A stretch of 55,274 bases of DNA from Oscillospiraceae bacterium (GCA_018110985.1 JAGAWT010000034.1:1-55274), one strand, 5' to 3'. Numbered from the stretch's first letter, positions 7,897 through 16,683 are shown. Notes: a model not told the origin generated them from the sequence alone. Numbers and translations are program-made.

Positions 7897-8418
7897 ATGG
7901 AAAATATCTTTTTCAGTGAAACGAAAAAGGCATTCGCTAAAAAGATAGGGCACTGTATCTTTCTTGATGTCATAGGCTTTCTCGGCTGGCTCGCCTGCAC
8001 CTTCATCATCGTGATCTTTGCAAAGGATCCCGATGTCACAAGGATCTACTGGATCATTACCATAGGCGGGGAGCTGCTGATTATGACACCCATAATACTC
8101 ACACAGCTTTCAAAGTACAGAAAGTGCATGAAAAAGCTGTCGGATATACCGCAGAATGAGATGGATGATATGTGCTCACAGGCAGTGTACCGCTTTGAGA
8201 CCTACATCAAAACGGAAAAATACTTCTATGTGCCTCAGTGCTACGCCCTTGTGCCCATCTCCGACATAAGGAAGATAAAGCCCGTTTACCACTACTCATA
8301 TATGCTCTTTGACGGGATAAAGCTTCTCATAGAAACAAACGGCGGGACATTCTCCGCCAATGTGAAAAAATACAGAGAAATGAAAAACGAGCTTGAAGGC
8401 TTGGGCTTTGAATACTGA
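7897..8418 (+). CDS. small membrane protein of unknown function
   Basis: A 173-residue protein with two hydrophobic segments near the N terminus (about 18-41 and 50-69). A cytoplasmic region follows in which YVPQCYALVPISDIRKIKPV is succeeded by short beta-like stretches (YMLFDGIKLLIETNGG). The topology resembles small bacterial PH/YcxB-like membrane proteins, but I do not recognise the family with confidence. It starts two bases after the permease stop and so belongs to the transporter gene group inserted between pheS and pheT. Confidence 0.7.
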   Translation: MENIFFSETKKAFAKKIGHCIFLDVIGFLGWLACTFIIVIFAKDPDVTRIYWIITIGGELLIMTPIILTQLSKYRKCMKKLSDIPQNEMDDMCSQAVYRFETYIKTEKYFYVPQCYALVPISDIRKIKPVYHYSYMLFDGIKLLIETNGGTFSANVKKYREMKNELEGLGFEY

Positions 8419-8463
8419 TAATACAACACGCTATAAAGATCTTTGATGAAAAAGGAGTACAAA

Positions 8464-10878
8464 ATGGATCTTTCACTTAAATGGTTAAACGATTATGTGG
8501 ATGTGAGCGACCTCAACATCCCGGAGATCTGCCATGGCCTTACCATGAGCGGCTCAAAGGTGGAAAAATACGAGACCGAGGGAGAGGACATCTCCAAGGT
8601 GGTAGTGGGAAAGATACTTGATGTAAAGCCCCACTCCAATTCCGACCACCTTGTTATAACACAGATGGATGTGGGCACAGGATCCCCCGTTCAGATAGTT
8701 ACGGGTGCCCCCAATATCAGAGAAGAGAACATAGGCGACCTTGTTCCCGCTGCCCTTGACGGTTCATCCCTGCCCGGCGGAAAGAAGATAAAGAAAGGAA
8801 AGCTGAGAGGTGAGGTCTCCGAGGGAATGCTCTGCTCCCTGGATGAACTGGGGCTCACTCTCCATGATTTCCCCTATGCCATAGAGGACGGCATATTCAT
8901 ACTGAAAGCGGAGGACGGCAGGGAGCTTGTTCCCGGTATGCCCATACAGCAGGCGATAGACCTGAATGACACATCCATCGAATTTGAGATAACACCCAAC
9001 CGTGCAGACTGCCTCAGTGTAATAGGCCTTGCCCGTGAAACCGCTGCCACCTTTGACAGGGAGCTGAAAGTAAATGCGCCTTCCTTCAAGGGTGCGGGCG
9101 GAAAAGCATCGGATGAGCTGAGCGTTGAGATCACCGACAAGGAGCTTTGTTCAAGATACATGGCTGCGGTGGTAAAGAACGTAAAGATAGGACCCTCTCC
9201 CCTGTGGCTCAGACAAAGGCTCCGTGCCTGCGGTGTCCGCCCCATCAACAACCTGGTAGACATCACAAACTTTGTTATGCTTGAATACGGTCACCCCATG
9301 CACGCATTTGACATCCGCTACATAGAGGATAAGAAGATAAACATCAGAAGGGCTGCACAGGGCGAAAAGATAACAACTCTTGACGGGGTGGAGAGAGAGC
9401 TTTCCTCCGAGATGCTGGTAATAGCCGACGGCAAAAAGCCCGTAGCCGTTGCAGGTGTAATGGGCGGAGAATACAGCGGCATCATGGATGACACCGTGAC
9501 GGTGGTATTTGAATCTGCCTGCTTTGACGGAGCATCCGTGCGCACCACCGCCAAAAAGCTGGGTATGAGAACAGATGCTTCCTCCCGCTTTGAAAAGCAG
9601 CTTGATCCCGCAATGTGCGAGCCGGCACTCCTCAGAGCCTGCGAACTGGTGGAAAAGCTGGGCTGCGGCGAGGTCATGAGTGAGATCATAGACTGCACCA
9701 ACGGTGTGAAGGTCCGGAGAACGGCTCCCTTTGACAGCGAGTGGATAAACAGGTTCCTCGGAACGGATATCTCCGAAGAGGAAATGCTGCGCATCCTTTC
9801 AAAGCTGGACATAAAGGTGGAAAACGGCATTGCATACGCTCCTCCGTACAGAGGGGATATAGAGTACAAAAACGACCTTGCGGAGGAAGTGGCCCGCTTC
9901 TACGGCTACAACAATGTTCCCAAGAGCATAATCAGAGGTGTGGCAGAGGGTGAGCTCACCGAAGGCCAGAAATTTACCCGCAGCCTCAGAAGAGCTGCCT
10001 GCGCCACAGGTGCCTATGAGATATGCACCTTCTCCTTCATCTCCCCCAAAAGCTATGACAAGATAAGGCTCTCTGCGGGCAGCACCCTGAGAAAGTCCGT
10101 GGAGATCACCAATCCTTTGGGAGAGGACACCTCCGTAATGCGCACAACGCTCCTCCCCTCCATGTGCGAGGTGCTTTCAAGGAACTACAACAACCGCAAT
10201 GCAGAGGCATTTCTCTTTGAAGTCGGCACAGAATACATCCCCACAGGCGCAGAGCTTCCCGTTGAGCAAGATCGGCTCGTGATGGGAGCTTACGGTCAGG
10301 GATATGATTTCTACACCGTAAAGGGTGCAGCAGAGAGCATTTTCGACATACTGGGCATAAGCGGTGTTGAATACACAGCCTGCACCGCAGAGGATGATGT
10401 ATTCCCGGACAGCACGGCATTCCACCCAGGCAGATGTGCCGTTGCCTCCAAAAACGGCGTAAAGCTGGCACTTATTGGTGAGCTTCACCCCGACACCCTT
10501 GCAAACTACAGTATAGGCACAAGGGCATATGCCGCAAAGTTCAGGATCGCAGAAATGTTTGTTGCCGCAGAGGAGAAAAAGTATAAGCCTCTGCCCAAGT
10601 TCCCTGCCACCACCAGAGACATGGCTGTGGTATGCAGTGATGATATCCCTGTTGCAGAGCTTGAAAAGGCAATTTCCGAGGGCATAGGAAAGATACTCGA
10701 AGGGATAAAGCTCTTTGATGTTTACAAGGGCTCCCAGATAGAAGAAGGAAAGAAATCCGTTGCTTTCAGCATTTCCATGCGCTCCCATGAGGGCACCCTT
10801 ACTGACGAACAGGCTGATGCCGCAATGAAAAAGGCTCTGAAAAAGCTGTCCGAAATGGGCGCTTCCCTCAGAGAATAA
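8464..10878 (+). CDS. pheT: phenylalanyl-tRNA synthetase beta subunit
   Basis: An 804-residue beta subunit with the full domain order. It begins with MDLSLKWLNDYVDV, followed by the EMAP/tRNA-binding fold (about 40-150), B3/B4 editing domains (about 200-400, with GHPMHAFD), B5 (from about 405), the catalytic-like module, and the C-terminal anticodon-binding FDX-ACB domain (KYKPLPKFPATTRDMAVV onward). ATG 8464 is preferred over an ATG 21 bases upstream because AAAAGGAG (8450-8457) lies between them. pheT is separated from pheS by three genes but follows on the same strand with no visible terminator or strong promoter, so the T-box may control all five genes. Confidence 0.96.
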   Translation: MDLSLKWLNDYVDVSDLNIPEICHGLTMSGSKVEKYETEGEDISKVVVGKILDVKPHSNSDHLVITQMDVGTGSPVQIVTGAPNIREENIGDLVPAALDGSSLPGGKKIKKGKLRGEVSEGMLCSLDELGLTLHDFPYAIEDGIFILKAEDGRELVPGMPIQQAIDLNDTSIEFEITPNRADCLSVIGLARETAATFDRELKVNAPSFKGAGGKASDELSVEITDKELCSRYMAAVVKNVKIGPSPLWLRQRLRACGVRPINNLVDITNFVMLEYGHPMHAFDIRYIEDKKINIRRAAQGEKITTLDGVERELSSEMLVIADGKKPVAVAGVMGGEYSGIMDDTVTVVFESACFDGASVRTTAKKLGMRTDASSRFEKQLDPAMCEPALLRACELVEKLGCGEVMSEIIDCTNGVKVRRTAPFDSEWINRFLGTDISEEEMLRILSKLDIKVENGIAYAPPYRGDIEYKNDLAEEVARFYGYNNVPKSIIRGVAEGELTEGQKFTRSLRRAACATGAYEICTFSFISPKSYDKIRLSAGSTLRKSVEITNPLGEDTSVMRTTLLPSMCEVLSRNYNNRNAEAFLFEVGTEYIPTGAELPVEQDRLVMGAYGQGYDFYTVKGAAESIFDILGISGVEYTACTAEDDVFPDSTAFHPGRCAVASKNGVKLALIGELHPDTLANYSIGTRAYAAKFRIAEMFVAAEEKKYKPLPKFPATTRDMAVVCSDDIPVAELEKAISEGIGKILEGIKLFDVYKGSQIEEGKKSVAFSISMRSHEGTLTDEQADAAMKKALKKLSEMGASLRE

Positions 10879-10943
10879 GAACGATCCATCATACGAGCGG
10901 CAACAGGGCGGCAACTGCTACGATCACTACGATAAATAAGATA

Positions 10944-10990
10944 AGCCATAGGGTTTCTGATGAGAAGTCAGAAACTCTATGGCTTTTATG
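10944..10990. terminator. bidirectional terminator between pheT and nadK
   Basis: A long hairpin pairs AGCCATAGGGTTTCTGA (10944-10960) with TCAGAAACTCTATGGCT (10968-10984) around a 7-base loop. It is followed by TTTT on the plus strand and an A/T-rich tract on the minus strand. It separates the convergent pheT and nadK transcripts. Confidence 0.85.
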
Positions 10991-11021
10991 CTGCATTATT
11001 GTGATGCTGGGCTATGACCGC

Positions 11022-11882
11022 TCAGCTGCTGCCCTTGACAGGTCTCATGAGCTTATCGTTCACTGCCCTGAAAAATGTGCTGCCGTCTGTGTCTATAAGG
11101 CGCAGGACCTTCTTTGAACAGCGTATCTTCACCTTGTCGTATTCCTTGATATTACCCATGGATACGCCGTCTACGGTGAGATATACGTCCGTCCTGCTCA
11201 CATCCGTGATTATCTCCAGCTCCTTTTCGGGAGAAAAGACCATGGTACGGGAAAAAAGGGAATGAGGGCAAACAGGGGTCATCTCTATACATTTGATATC
11301 GGGGGAAAGAATAGGTCCGCCTGCCGAAAGGGCATAGGCAGTTGAGCCTGTGGGAGTGGAGAATATAACACCGTCCGCTCTTATGTGGCTGACATTCATA
11401 TCTCCTATCTTCACATCAAACTCCACCATATGACCGAACCTTGATGAAAGCACCACATCGTTCAGAGCCGTGTACACCCTTTCTCCCTCTCTGCCAAGGT
11501 ATACACAGTCAAGGAGCATCCTTTCCTGTGCGGTGTAATTCCCCGACAAAAGGCCTGTCAGCCTGTATATCTCATCATATTCAAGAGCTGCCATAAAGCC
11601 CAGTCTGCCGGTGTTTATGCCAAGGAGAGGCCTGTCGTATTCCGCCGCACTGCGGGATGCCTCAAGTATAGTCCCGTCCCCGCCTATGACGATTATAAAA
11701 TCTGCGTCCGGGATTATATCTTCTTCCTCTCCGAAGCTCACATTTTCCGGAAAGGCAAACTTATCCTTCATCCTTGTGTAGGTGAAAAGCTCAAAGCCCA
11801 TATTGCTCAGCATGGAGCAGACCTTTTCGGTTATCCTTGCACAGTTTTCCTTTGAAAAATTGGGATGTATTACAGCTTTCAT
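11022..11882 (-). CDS. nadK: NAD kinase
   Basis: Phosphorylates NAD to NADP in the cytoplasm. The 286-residue protein has the conserved GGDGTILEASR loop and the TPTGSTAYALSAGGPIL block, and its length is typical. The ATG at 11882 is preferred over a TTG at 11897 because AAAGGAAAGG lies six bases before it and homologues begin with MKAVIHPNF-like sequences. The gene follows the transglutaminase-like gene by eleven bases and is probably co-transcribed with it. Confidence 0.95.
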   Translation of the reverse strand: MKAVIHPNFSKENCARITEKVCSMLSNMGFELFTYTRMKDKFAFPENVSFGEEEDIIPDADFIIVIGGDGTILEASRSAAEYDRPLLGINTGRLGFMAALEYDEIYRLTGLLSGNYTAQERMLLDCVYLGREGERVYTALNDVVLSSRFGHMVEFDVKIGDMNVSHIRADGVIFSTPTGSTAYALSAGGPILSPDIKCIEMTPVCPHSLFSRTMVFSPEKELEIITDVSRTDVYLTVDGVSMGNIKEYDKVKIRCSKKVLRLIDTDGSTFFRAVNDKLMRPVKGSS

Positions 11883-11893
11883 AGCCTTTCCTT

Positions 11894-13117
11894 TCAAAGA
11901 AGCTCCTTTTTCGCCCTTATGATAGTTTTTATGTCCGGATACCCCTCTATATTAAAATCATAGTCTGCTGCGGAGCGGGTATCGGTCTTCATCACATACC
12001 CTGCAAGGGCATCAAGATCCTTTTCCGAAAGCGCATCGTCACAGTTGTAGTCAAGGCTCACATATTTGCGGGGGGCATAGGGGAATGTGAAATACTTGTT
12101 GAAGGTATCATGGTCTTTGTAGATCCTGCTCGTATTTGCAGCCATCTCACTGCTGCTCATGATAAGATACTTCCCCCTGTACAGGCTCTGATTTGACACC
12201 ACATTGGTGCTGTCCGCACCGTACCACACACCGCCGATTTTCACCATGTTCCACGCATGGTTCGCATTTGCGCAGGTCACTGTCTCTATGCCTATGTCAT
12301 TGAGGATGATATTCAGTGCATGAGCGTATCCCATGCACACGCAGCTTTTCTCTGCAAAGGCACCTGCGGCGGACTGACTTATCTCATGTATGTTTTCATG
12401 ATTGTATGCTACATTGTAGCCTAAATATTCCTCTGCTATCCTTGTCTTTTCAAGAGGATCTGCTCCTGCAGAGGCATAGTCTTCCGCTTTTTCTATCTCC
12501 GTATTCATGATATTATAATAATATGACCTTGTATACCCGGAGGAAAACCTTTCGTGAGAGTACAGGACTATATATCCCGGCAGGTTCGTCTGGGTATTTG
12601 AAAGCCAGAAAAGCCTGGGAAAGCTGAGAAATACCGCCCTCTGTATCCTCTTTGCCTGGTCGTCGTGGATAATGTTATTATCGTAGCTTATCTTTCCCAT
12701 TATGCCGTAGACAGCCACTCTGCCGTCGCTGTAGGTCTTGCTCACAGTATCAAGATCCCTGCCGTTCAGTCCGACATTCAGGGCTGCATGGTATATATCC
12801 CAGAAAAGCTGCTGTTCTGCGGGAGGGAGCTGATTTAAATAATAATCCGAATAGCTTCCCATATATCCGTTGGAGGTGTAGCCTATGCCGTTTACGGATG
12901 CGGGGCTTTCTTCGCTTATCTTCTCCTCCGACCTTCTGGGCAGAACGGGGATCTTTTCCAGTTCCTCTTCACTCAGCTCCAGCTCTTCCCAAAGCTCACC
13001 GTCGGGGAGCATCATTACTTCATCTTCACCGTTTTTTTCTTCAGCATATATATTTATGCCGCCTGTCATCATCATAAAAAAGGACAGCAGCAAAGCTAAA
13101 ATTTTTCTTGTTTTCAT
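11894..13117 (-). CDS. secreted transglutaminase-like protein with C-terminal dockerin-like repeat
   Basis: A 407-residue protein with a signal peptide (MKTRK, hydrophobic to about residue 20, cleavage near YAEE), an acidic linker (31-70), and a papain-fold transglutaminase-like domain. In that domain the triad is probably C261 (CMGYAHAL), H287 (NHAWNMV) and D302 (GADSTN). Residues 352-407 contain a Ca-loop DYNCDDALSEKD and a second, degenerate DYDFNIEGYPDI. These are arranged like the two halves of a dockerin module, which would anchor the protein to a cohesin scaffold. Enzyme type (peptidase or crosslinker) and substrate are unknown. The dockerin call is tentative because the second loop is imperfect. 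Confidence 0.75.
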   Translation of the reverse strand: MKTRKILALLLSFFMMMTGGINIYAEEKNGEDEVMMLPDGELWEELELSEEELEKIPVLPRRSEEKISEESPASVNGIGYTSNGYMGSYSDYYLNQLPPAEQQLFWDIYHAALNVGLNGRDLDTVSKTYSDGRVAVYGIMGKISYDNNIIHDDQAKRIQRAVFLSFPRLFWLSNTQTNLPGYIVLYSHERFSSGYTRSYYYNIMNTEIEKAEDYASAGADPLEKTRIAEEYLGYNVAYNHENIHEISQSAAGAFAEKSCVCMGYAHALNIILNDIGIETVTCANANHAWNMVKIGGVWYGADSTNVVSNQSLYRGKYLIMSSSEMAANTSRIYKDHDTFNKYFTFPYAPRKYVSLDYNCDDALSEKDLDALAGYVMKTDTRSAADYDFNIEGYPDIKTIIRAKKELL

Positions 13118-13241
13118 GTTAATTTTCCTCTATATCTTTATAGTCTTTAATACAAAATAACACACAATACCCCCTTTTGTCAATAGAAAAATTGTTATCT
13201 TTGGCTTTCCCGCCCATATTGAAAGAGTTTGAAAAAATCCC

Positions 13242-13270
13242 TTGATTTTTCCGAAAAAAAATGATATAAT
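13242..13270 (+). promoter_or_regulatory. dnaA promoter
   Basis: TTGATT at 13242-13247 and a perfect TATAAT at 13265-13270 are separated by 17 bases. Transcription would start near 13277, about 205 bases before dnaA, leaving a long leader. Confidence 0.85.
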
Positions 13271-13276
13271 TAAAAG

Positions 13277-13482
13277 TGTGTTTGTAAATGTTAAAGATCA
13301 CATTGCATGACACAAAGGCACGGCTGTTCAAAGCCTTTTATACTGATTTCTGACCGATGTATAGACAAGAAACAAGCCGCAAATTCTTGAATATATGGGA
13401 GTTGAGGCTTGGAGATCGTCTATACATCGAGGAAGAATCAGTATTATGTGCCTTTTAAGCACCAATGAAATGAGGATAAGAA
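13277..13482 (+). ncRNA. structured dnaA leader RNA (candidate regulatory element)
   Basis: The leader forms a nested dyad. AAAGGCAC (13314-13321) pairs with GTGCCTTT (13448-13455). ATACTGATT (13340-13348) pairs with AATCAGTAT (13436-13444). CGATGTATAGAC (13355-13366) pairs with GTCTATACATCG (13418-13429). CAAGCC (13373-13378) pairs with GGCTTG (13406-13411). A side hairpin GGCT/AGCC (13322-13335) sits on the 5' arm. The internal loop between the second and third helices can form tandem G-A pairs (GA at 13352-13353 with GA at 13432-13433). The distal loop is 13379-13405. The strand GTGC (13448-13451) could alternatively pair with GCAC (13459-13462). I do not recognise a named RNA family. No terminator follows. 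Confidence 0.65.
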
Positions 13483-14856
13483 ATGCCAACTGCATCAGAG
13501 TACTTTAACGAAGTACTGCTATATATAGAAAATGCCGTTTCCCGTCAGCGCCTTACAAGCGTGGCCTACAACACATGGATAAGAAGGCTGGAGCCTGTCC
13601 GCTTTGAGGGAGATACCTTTACCCTTGCGGTAATAGACGACAAATCCGGCTGGGCAAAGAGCGTTATAGCTTCAAGGTACGGGAGCCTTCTGGATGAGGC
13701 TTTTGAAAAGGTCATAGGAGAAAGGGTAAAGGTGGAGCTTTTCAGCTCGGATAAACTGGGCAATCCACTTGAAGAAGCACCGGAAGACGATACGATGTCA
13801 CCTGAAGGGACCTCCTCCCATTCCTCACCCGGAAAGGGCAACTACGAATTTACCTTTGATACCTTTATCGTGGGAAGATCAAACGAATTTGCAAATGCAG
13901 CCTGTCTCGGCGTGGCAAACAACCCGGGCGGGATGTACAATCCTCTTTTCATCCACGGACCCTCCGGACTGGGAAAGACTCACCTTATGCACGCGATCTC
14001 CAACCGCATACTTGAAAAGGATCCTAAGGCTAATATCATATATGTGACCGGTGAGATGTTCACCTATGAGCTTATAGATGCCATCCAGAAGCAGGATACC
14101 GTAAATTTCAAAAAGAAGTACAGGAATGCGGATGTTCTTCTGGTGGACGACATACAGTTCATTTCGGGAAAGGAATCCACCCAGGAGGAATTTTTCCACA
14201 CATTCAACGAGCTTTATTCCCACGGCAAACAGATAGTCCTCACCTCCGACCGTCCCCCGAAAGACATAAAGACACTGGAGGACAGGATAAGATCCCGCTT
14301 TGAGAGCGGACTTATGGCAGATATAGGTATGCCGGAATACGAAACAAGAGTAGCTATCATAAAGAGAAAGGCAGAGCTTCTTGACCTTACCCTTGATGAA
14401 TCAACAGTTTCCTATCTGGCGGACAAGCTGAAAACAAATGTAAGGCAGCTTGAGGGTGCAGTCAAAAAGCTGAGCGCTCTTCAGAACCTGCTGAACACCC
14501 CTCCATCCATCGCACAGGCTCAGAATGTCATCAGGGAGATACTCAGCTTTGAGGAGACACCCGCTCTTACTGCGGATGTTATAATAAATCATGTAGCTGC
14601 AGCCTATGCCGTAGCCCCGGAAGATATCCGTTCCAGATCCAGGTCGAAGAAGATATCCGCTGCAAGAAAAGCAGCTGCCTATGTGATGAAGGAGATGACT
14701 CCCCTTTCTCTGCAGGCAATAGGCTCGGAGCTGGGAGGGAAGGATCACGCCACGGTGTCCTTTTACATAAATGACATGACGAAGCAGACGGAATCCGACC
14801 CTGTCACAAGGGAGATGCTGGAGGACATAACAAAGAACCTTAAAGGCGGAGAATAA
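13483..14856 (+). CDS. dnaA: chromosomal replication initiator protein DnaA
   Basis: The AAA+ ATPase that binds DnaA boxes and opens the origin. The 457-residue protein has domain I (1-90), a short variable linker (about 91-120), an AAA+ core with Walker A GPSGLGKT (159-166) and Walker B VDD (221-223), and the C-terminal helix-turn-helix domain IV. The domain IV signature reads GGKDHATV (418-425) instead of the usual GGRDHTTV, placing Ala at a position that normally contacts DNA. ATG 13483 follows GAGGATAAGAA. It is followed by the repeat-rich gap before dnaN. Confidence 0.98.
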   Translation: MPTASEYFNEVLLYIENAVSRQRLTSVAYNTWIRRLEPVRFEGDTFTLAVIDDKSGWAKSVIASRYGSLLDEAFEKVIGERVKVELFSSDKLGNPLEEAPEDDTMSPEGTSSHSSPGKGNYEFTFDTFIVGRSNEFANAACLGVANNPGGMYNPLFIHGPSGLGKTHLMHAISNRILEKDPKANIIYVTGEMFTYELIDAIQKQDTVNFKKKYRNADVLLVDDIQFISGKESTQEEFFHTFNELYSHGKQIVLTSDRPPKDIKTLEDRIRSRFESGLMADIGMPEYETRVAIIKRKAELLDLTLDESTVSYLADKLKTNVRQLEGAVKKLSALQNLLNTPPSIAQAQNVIREILSFEETPALTADVIINHVAAAYAVAPEDIRSRSRSKKISAARKAAAYVMKEMTPLSLQAIGSELGGKDHATVSFYINDMTKQTESDPVTREMLEDITKNLKGGE

Positions 14857-15333
14857 AAATGAATTTTTGTTTTCCGTTATTTTAAAAAAATTATCAGATT
14901 GAAAAAATATCAATTTTCAACATCCTGTTGAAAAAATCGTTTAAAACCCTTTTGAAAATCAAAGAGTTACAAATCGGTTACAAAACAGGAAAAATAAGGG
15001 GTGATACACCTCTGCTTGCTTTGGCTTTTCAACACGATTGTTGAAAAGCCGGTTGAAAAAGTCGGATTTATAAACAGCATATATAAGAAAACGCCCTGTT
15101 TAAACAAATTTTTCAACCGAACCCTGTTTTTAAACAACCGGTTTTAAACTTTTTAAACAATGATCTCCGTCATGTTTGAAAGCTCCTGACAAACAAACAA
15201 ATTTCCACAGAGGCTGTCTGAAAAATATTTCCTTTTGCAAAGCCCCTTCACCGTACTTTTCCACACTTTCAACACTACAACAGCAAAAGCAAAAAAAATT
15301 ATATATTATTTTACCCAAGAAAAGAGAGATAAT
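14857..15333 (+). other. dnaA-dnaN intergenic region, candidate replication origin (oriC)
   Basis: This 477-base AT-rich stretch has no gene. It is packed with nine-base motifs. TTTTCAACA occurs at 14914 and 15026. Its inverse TGTTGAAAA occurs at 14926 and 15039. ATTTCCACA occurs at 15201, TTTTCCACA at 15257 and CTTTCAACA at 15266. TTTAAACA-type palindromes lie near 15097 and 15125-15160. A perfect 12-base inverted repeat, GGCTTTTCAACA with a 4-base loop, spans 15023-15050. No exact TTATCCACA box is present. The position between dnaA and dnaN and the box-like repeats fit an origin. Whether the motifs bind DnaA is inferred. Confidence 0.7.
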
Positions 15334-16437
15334 ATGAAATTCACCTGTAAAAGATCGGAACTCAGCGAAACTGTAAATAATATATCGAGAGCAGTTGCTC
15401 AGAAATCCGAAAATGCTCATCTGGATTGTGCAAAGCTCTACCTTGACGGAAACAGACTCACCTTTTCCGGATATGACCTTAACCTCGGCATAATGAGGAC
15501 CATTGAGGTAGAAAGTGAGGATCACGGTCAGGTGCTCCTCAATGCAAAGCTGCTCACGGATATAGTCAGAAAGCTCCCGAACGAAAAGGTGACCGCTGTC
15601 ATAGATGAAAACCTGAAATGTACCATAACATCGGGAAATACGGTCTATGACATCCCCGCTTTGAGTGCAGATGAATATCCCTCTCTCCCGGAAGTGGAAA
15701 AATCCGATTTCTTTGAGTTTGAACAGTCTGTTATGAAAAGCATGATAGAACAGACCATCTACGCTGTTGCCGTTACGGACAACAAGCCTATACTCAAAGG
15801 AGAGCTTTTTGACATAGAGGACGGTGTTTTCAACCTTGTTGCCATAGACGGTTTCAGGCTCGCCATACGCACAGAGCCGATAAAGACTGAGGACAGATTC
15901 AACTTTGTGGTGATGGGAAAGGCACTTTCCGAGCTCTCAAAGCTGATAAATGAAAACTCCGACAAAAAGATGACTGTCTATGTATCAAAAAAGCACGTTT
16001 CTTTTGATCTGGGTGATTATACGCTTGTGGCAAGGCTCCTTGAAGGTGAGTTCCACAAGTACAAGGGTTCTATCCCAAAAAAATTCAACACCTATGCCAC
16101 AGTGAACACAAAGCAGCTTTCAGATGTGCTTGAAAGATGTATGCTGATAATAGTGGAGCAGACAAAGGCTCCTGCACGCTGCAGCTTCAAGGATGGTAAA
16201 ATAAGTGTCAATGTTTCCACACCTATGGGCATATTCAATGATGAATTACCTGTGGAAATGGAGGGCAGCAGCCTTGAAATAGGCTTCAACAGCCGCTACC
16301 TGATGGAAGCATTGAAGGCAGCAGGCACGGATAAGGTGAAATTCAGCCTGGGTGTTCCCACTTCTCCGCTTATGATAACTCCGCTTGACGGAGACCAGTT
16401 TACCTTCCTCGTACTCCCCGTAAGGCTTAAAAACTAA
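15334..16437 (+). CDS. dnaN: DNA polymerase III beta sliding clamp
   Basis: The 367-residue clamp that tethers the replicative polymerase to DNA as a dimeric ring. Three repeated clamp folds of about 120 residues each are visible, and the protein ends in the conserved pattern LDGDQFTFLVLPVRLKN. ATG 15334 (MKFTCKRSEL) is chosen over an upstream ATG at 15235 because homologues begin here and AAGAGAG lies upstream. The longer reading would extend into the origin repeats. Confidence 0.97.
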   Translation: MKFTCKRSELSETVNNISRAVAQKSENAHLDCAKLYLDGNRLTFSGYDLNLGIMRTIEVESEDHGQVLLNAKLLTDIVRKLPNEKVTAVIDENLKCTITSGNTVYDIPALSADEYPSLPEVEKSDFFEFEQSVMKSMIEQTIYAVAVTDNKPILKGELFDIEDGVFNLVAIDGFRLAIRTEPIKTEDRFNFVVMGKALSELSKLINENSDKKMTVYVSKKHVSFDLGDYTLVARLLEGEFHKYKGSIPKKFNTYATVNTKQLSDVLERCMLIIVEQTKAPARCSFKDGKISVNVSTPMGIFNDELPVEMEGSSLEIGFNSRYLMEALKAAGTDKVKFSLGVPTSPLMITPLDGDQFTFLVLPVRLKN

Positions 16438-16446
16438 AGGTGCAGC

Positions 16447-16683
16447 ATGAAAGATATAGCTATAAAAACAGAATTCATACGACTGGGTGATCTTCTCAAA
16501 TTTGCAAATATAGCATCCTCCGGCGGAGAGGCAAAGGTAATGGTAAGTCTCGGTATGTGCAAGGTAAACGGCGAAGTATGCACCATGAGAGGAAAAAAGC
16601 TCCGCCCCGGAGATACGGTGGAGATAGCGGGAACTGCCGAAAGAGAGATCACAGAGCTCAGAATAGTATCAAATGAACAATGA
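16447..16683 (+). CDS. yaaA: S4-domain RNA-binding protein YaaA
   Basis: A 78-residue protein consisting of one S4 RNA-binding fold ([23 protein letters not shown], then [21 protein letters not shown]). It sits in its conserved place between dnaN and recF and overlaps recF by four bases (ATGA). Its role is not well defined; a link to ribosomes or replication has been suggested from its context. Confidence 0.9.
   Translation: MKDIAIKTEFIRLGDLLKFANIASSGGEAKVMVSLGMCKVNGEVCTMRGKKLRPGDTVEIAGTAEREITELRIVSNEQ

Noticed and set aside
13277-13482. 6S RNA or SRP RNA as an explanation of the dnaA leader fold
   Set aside because: The SRP GGAA-loop domain and conserved internal loop are absent, no terminator follows before dnaA, and the large side hairpin does not fit the 6S layout; a covariance search would be decisive.
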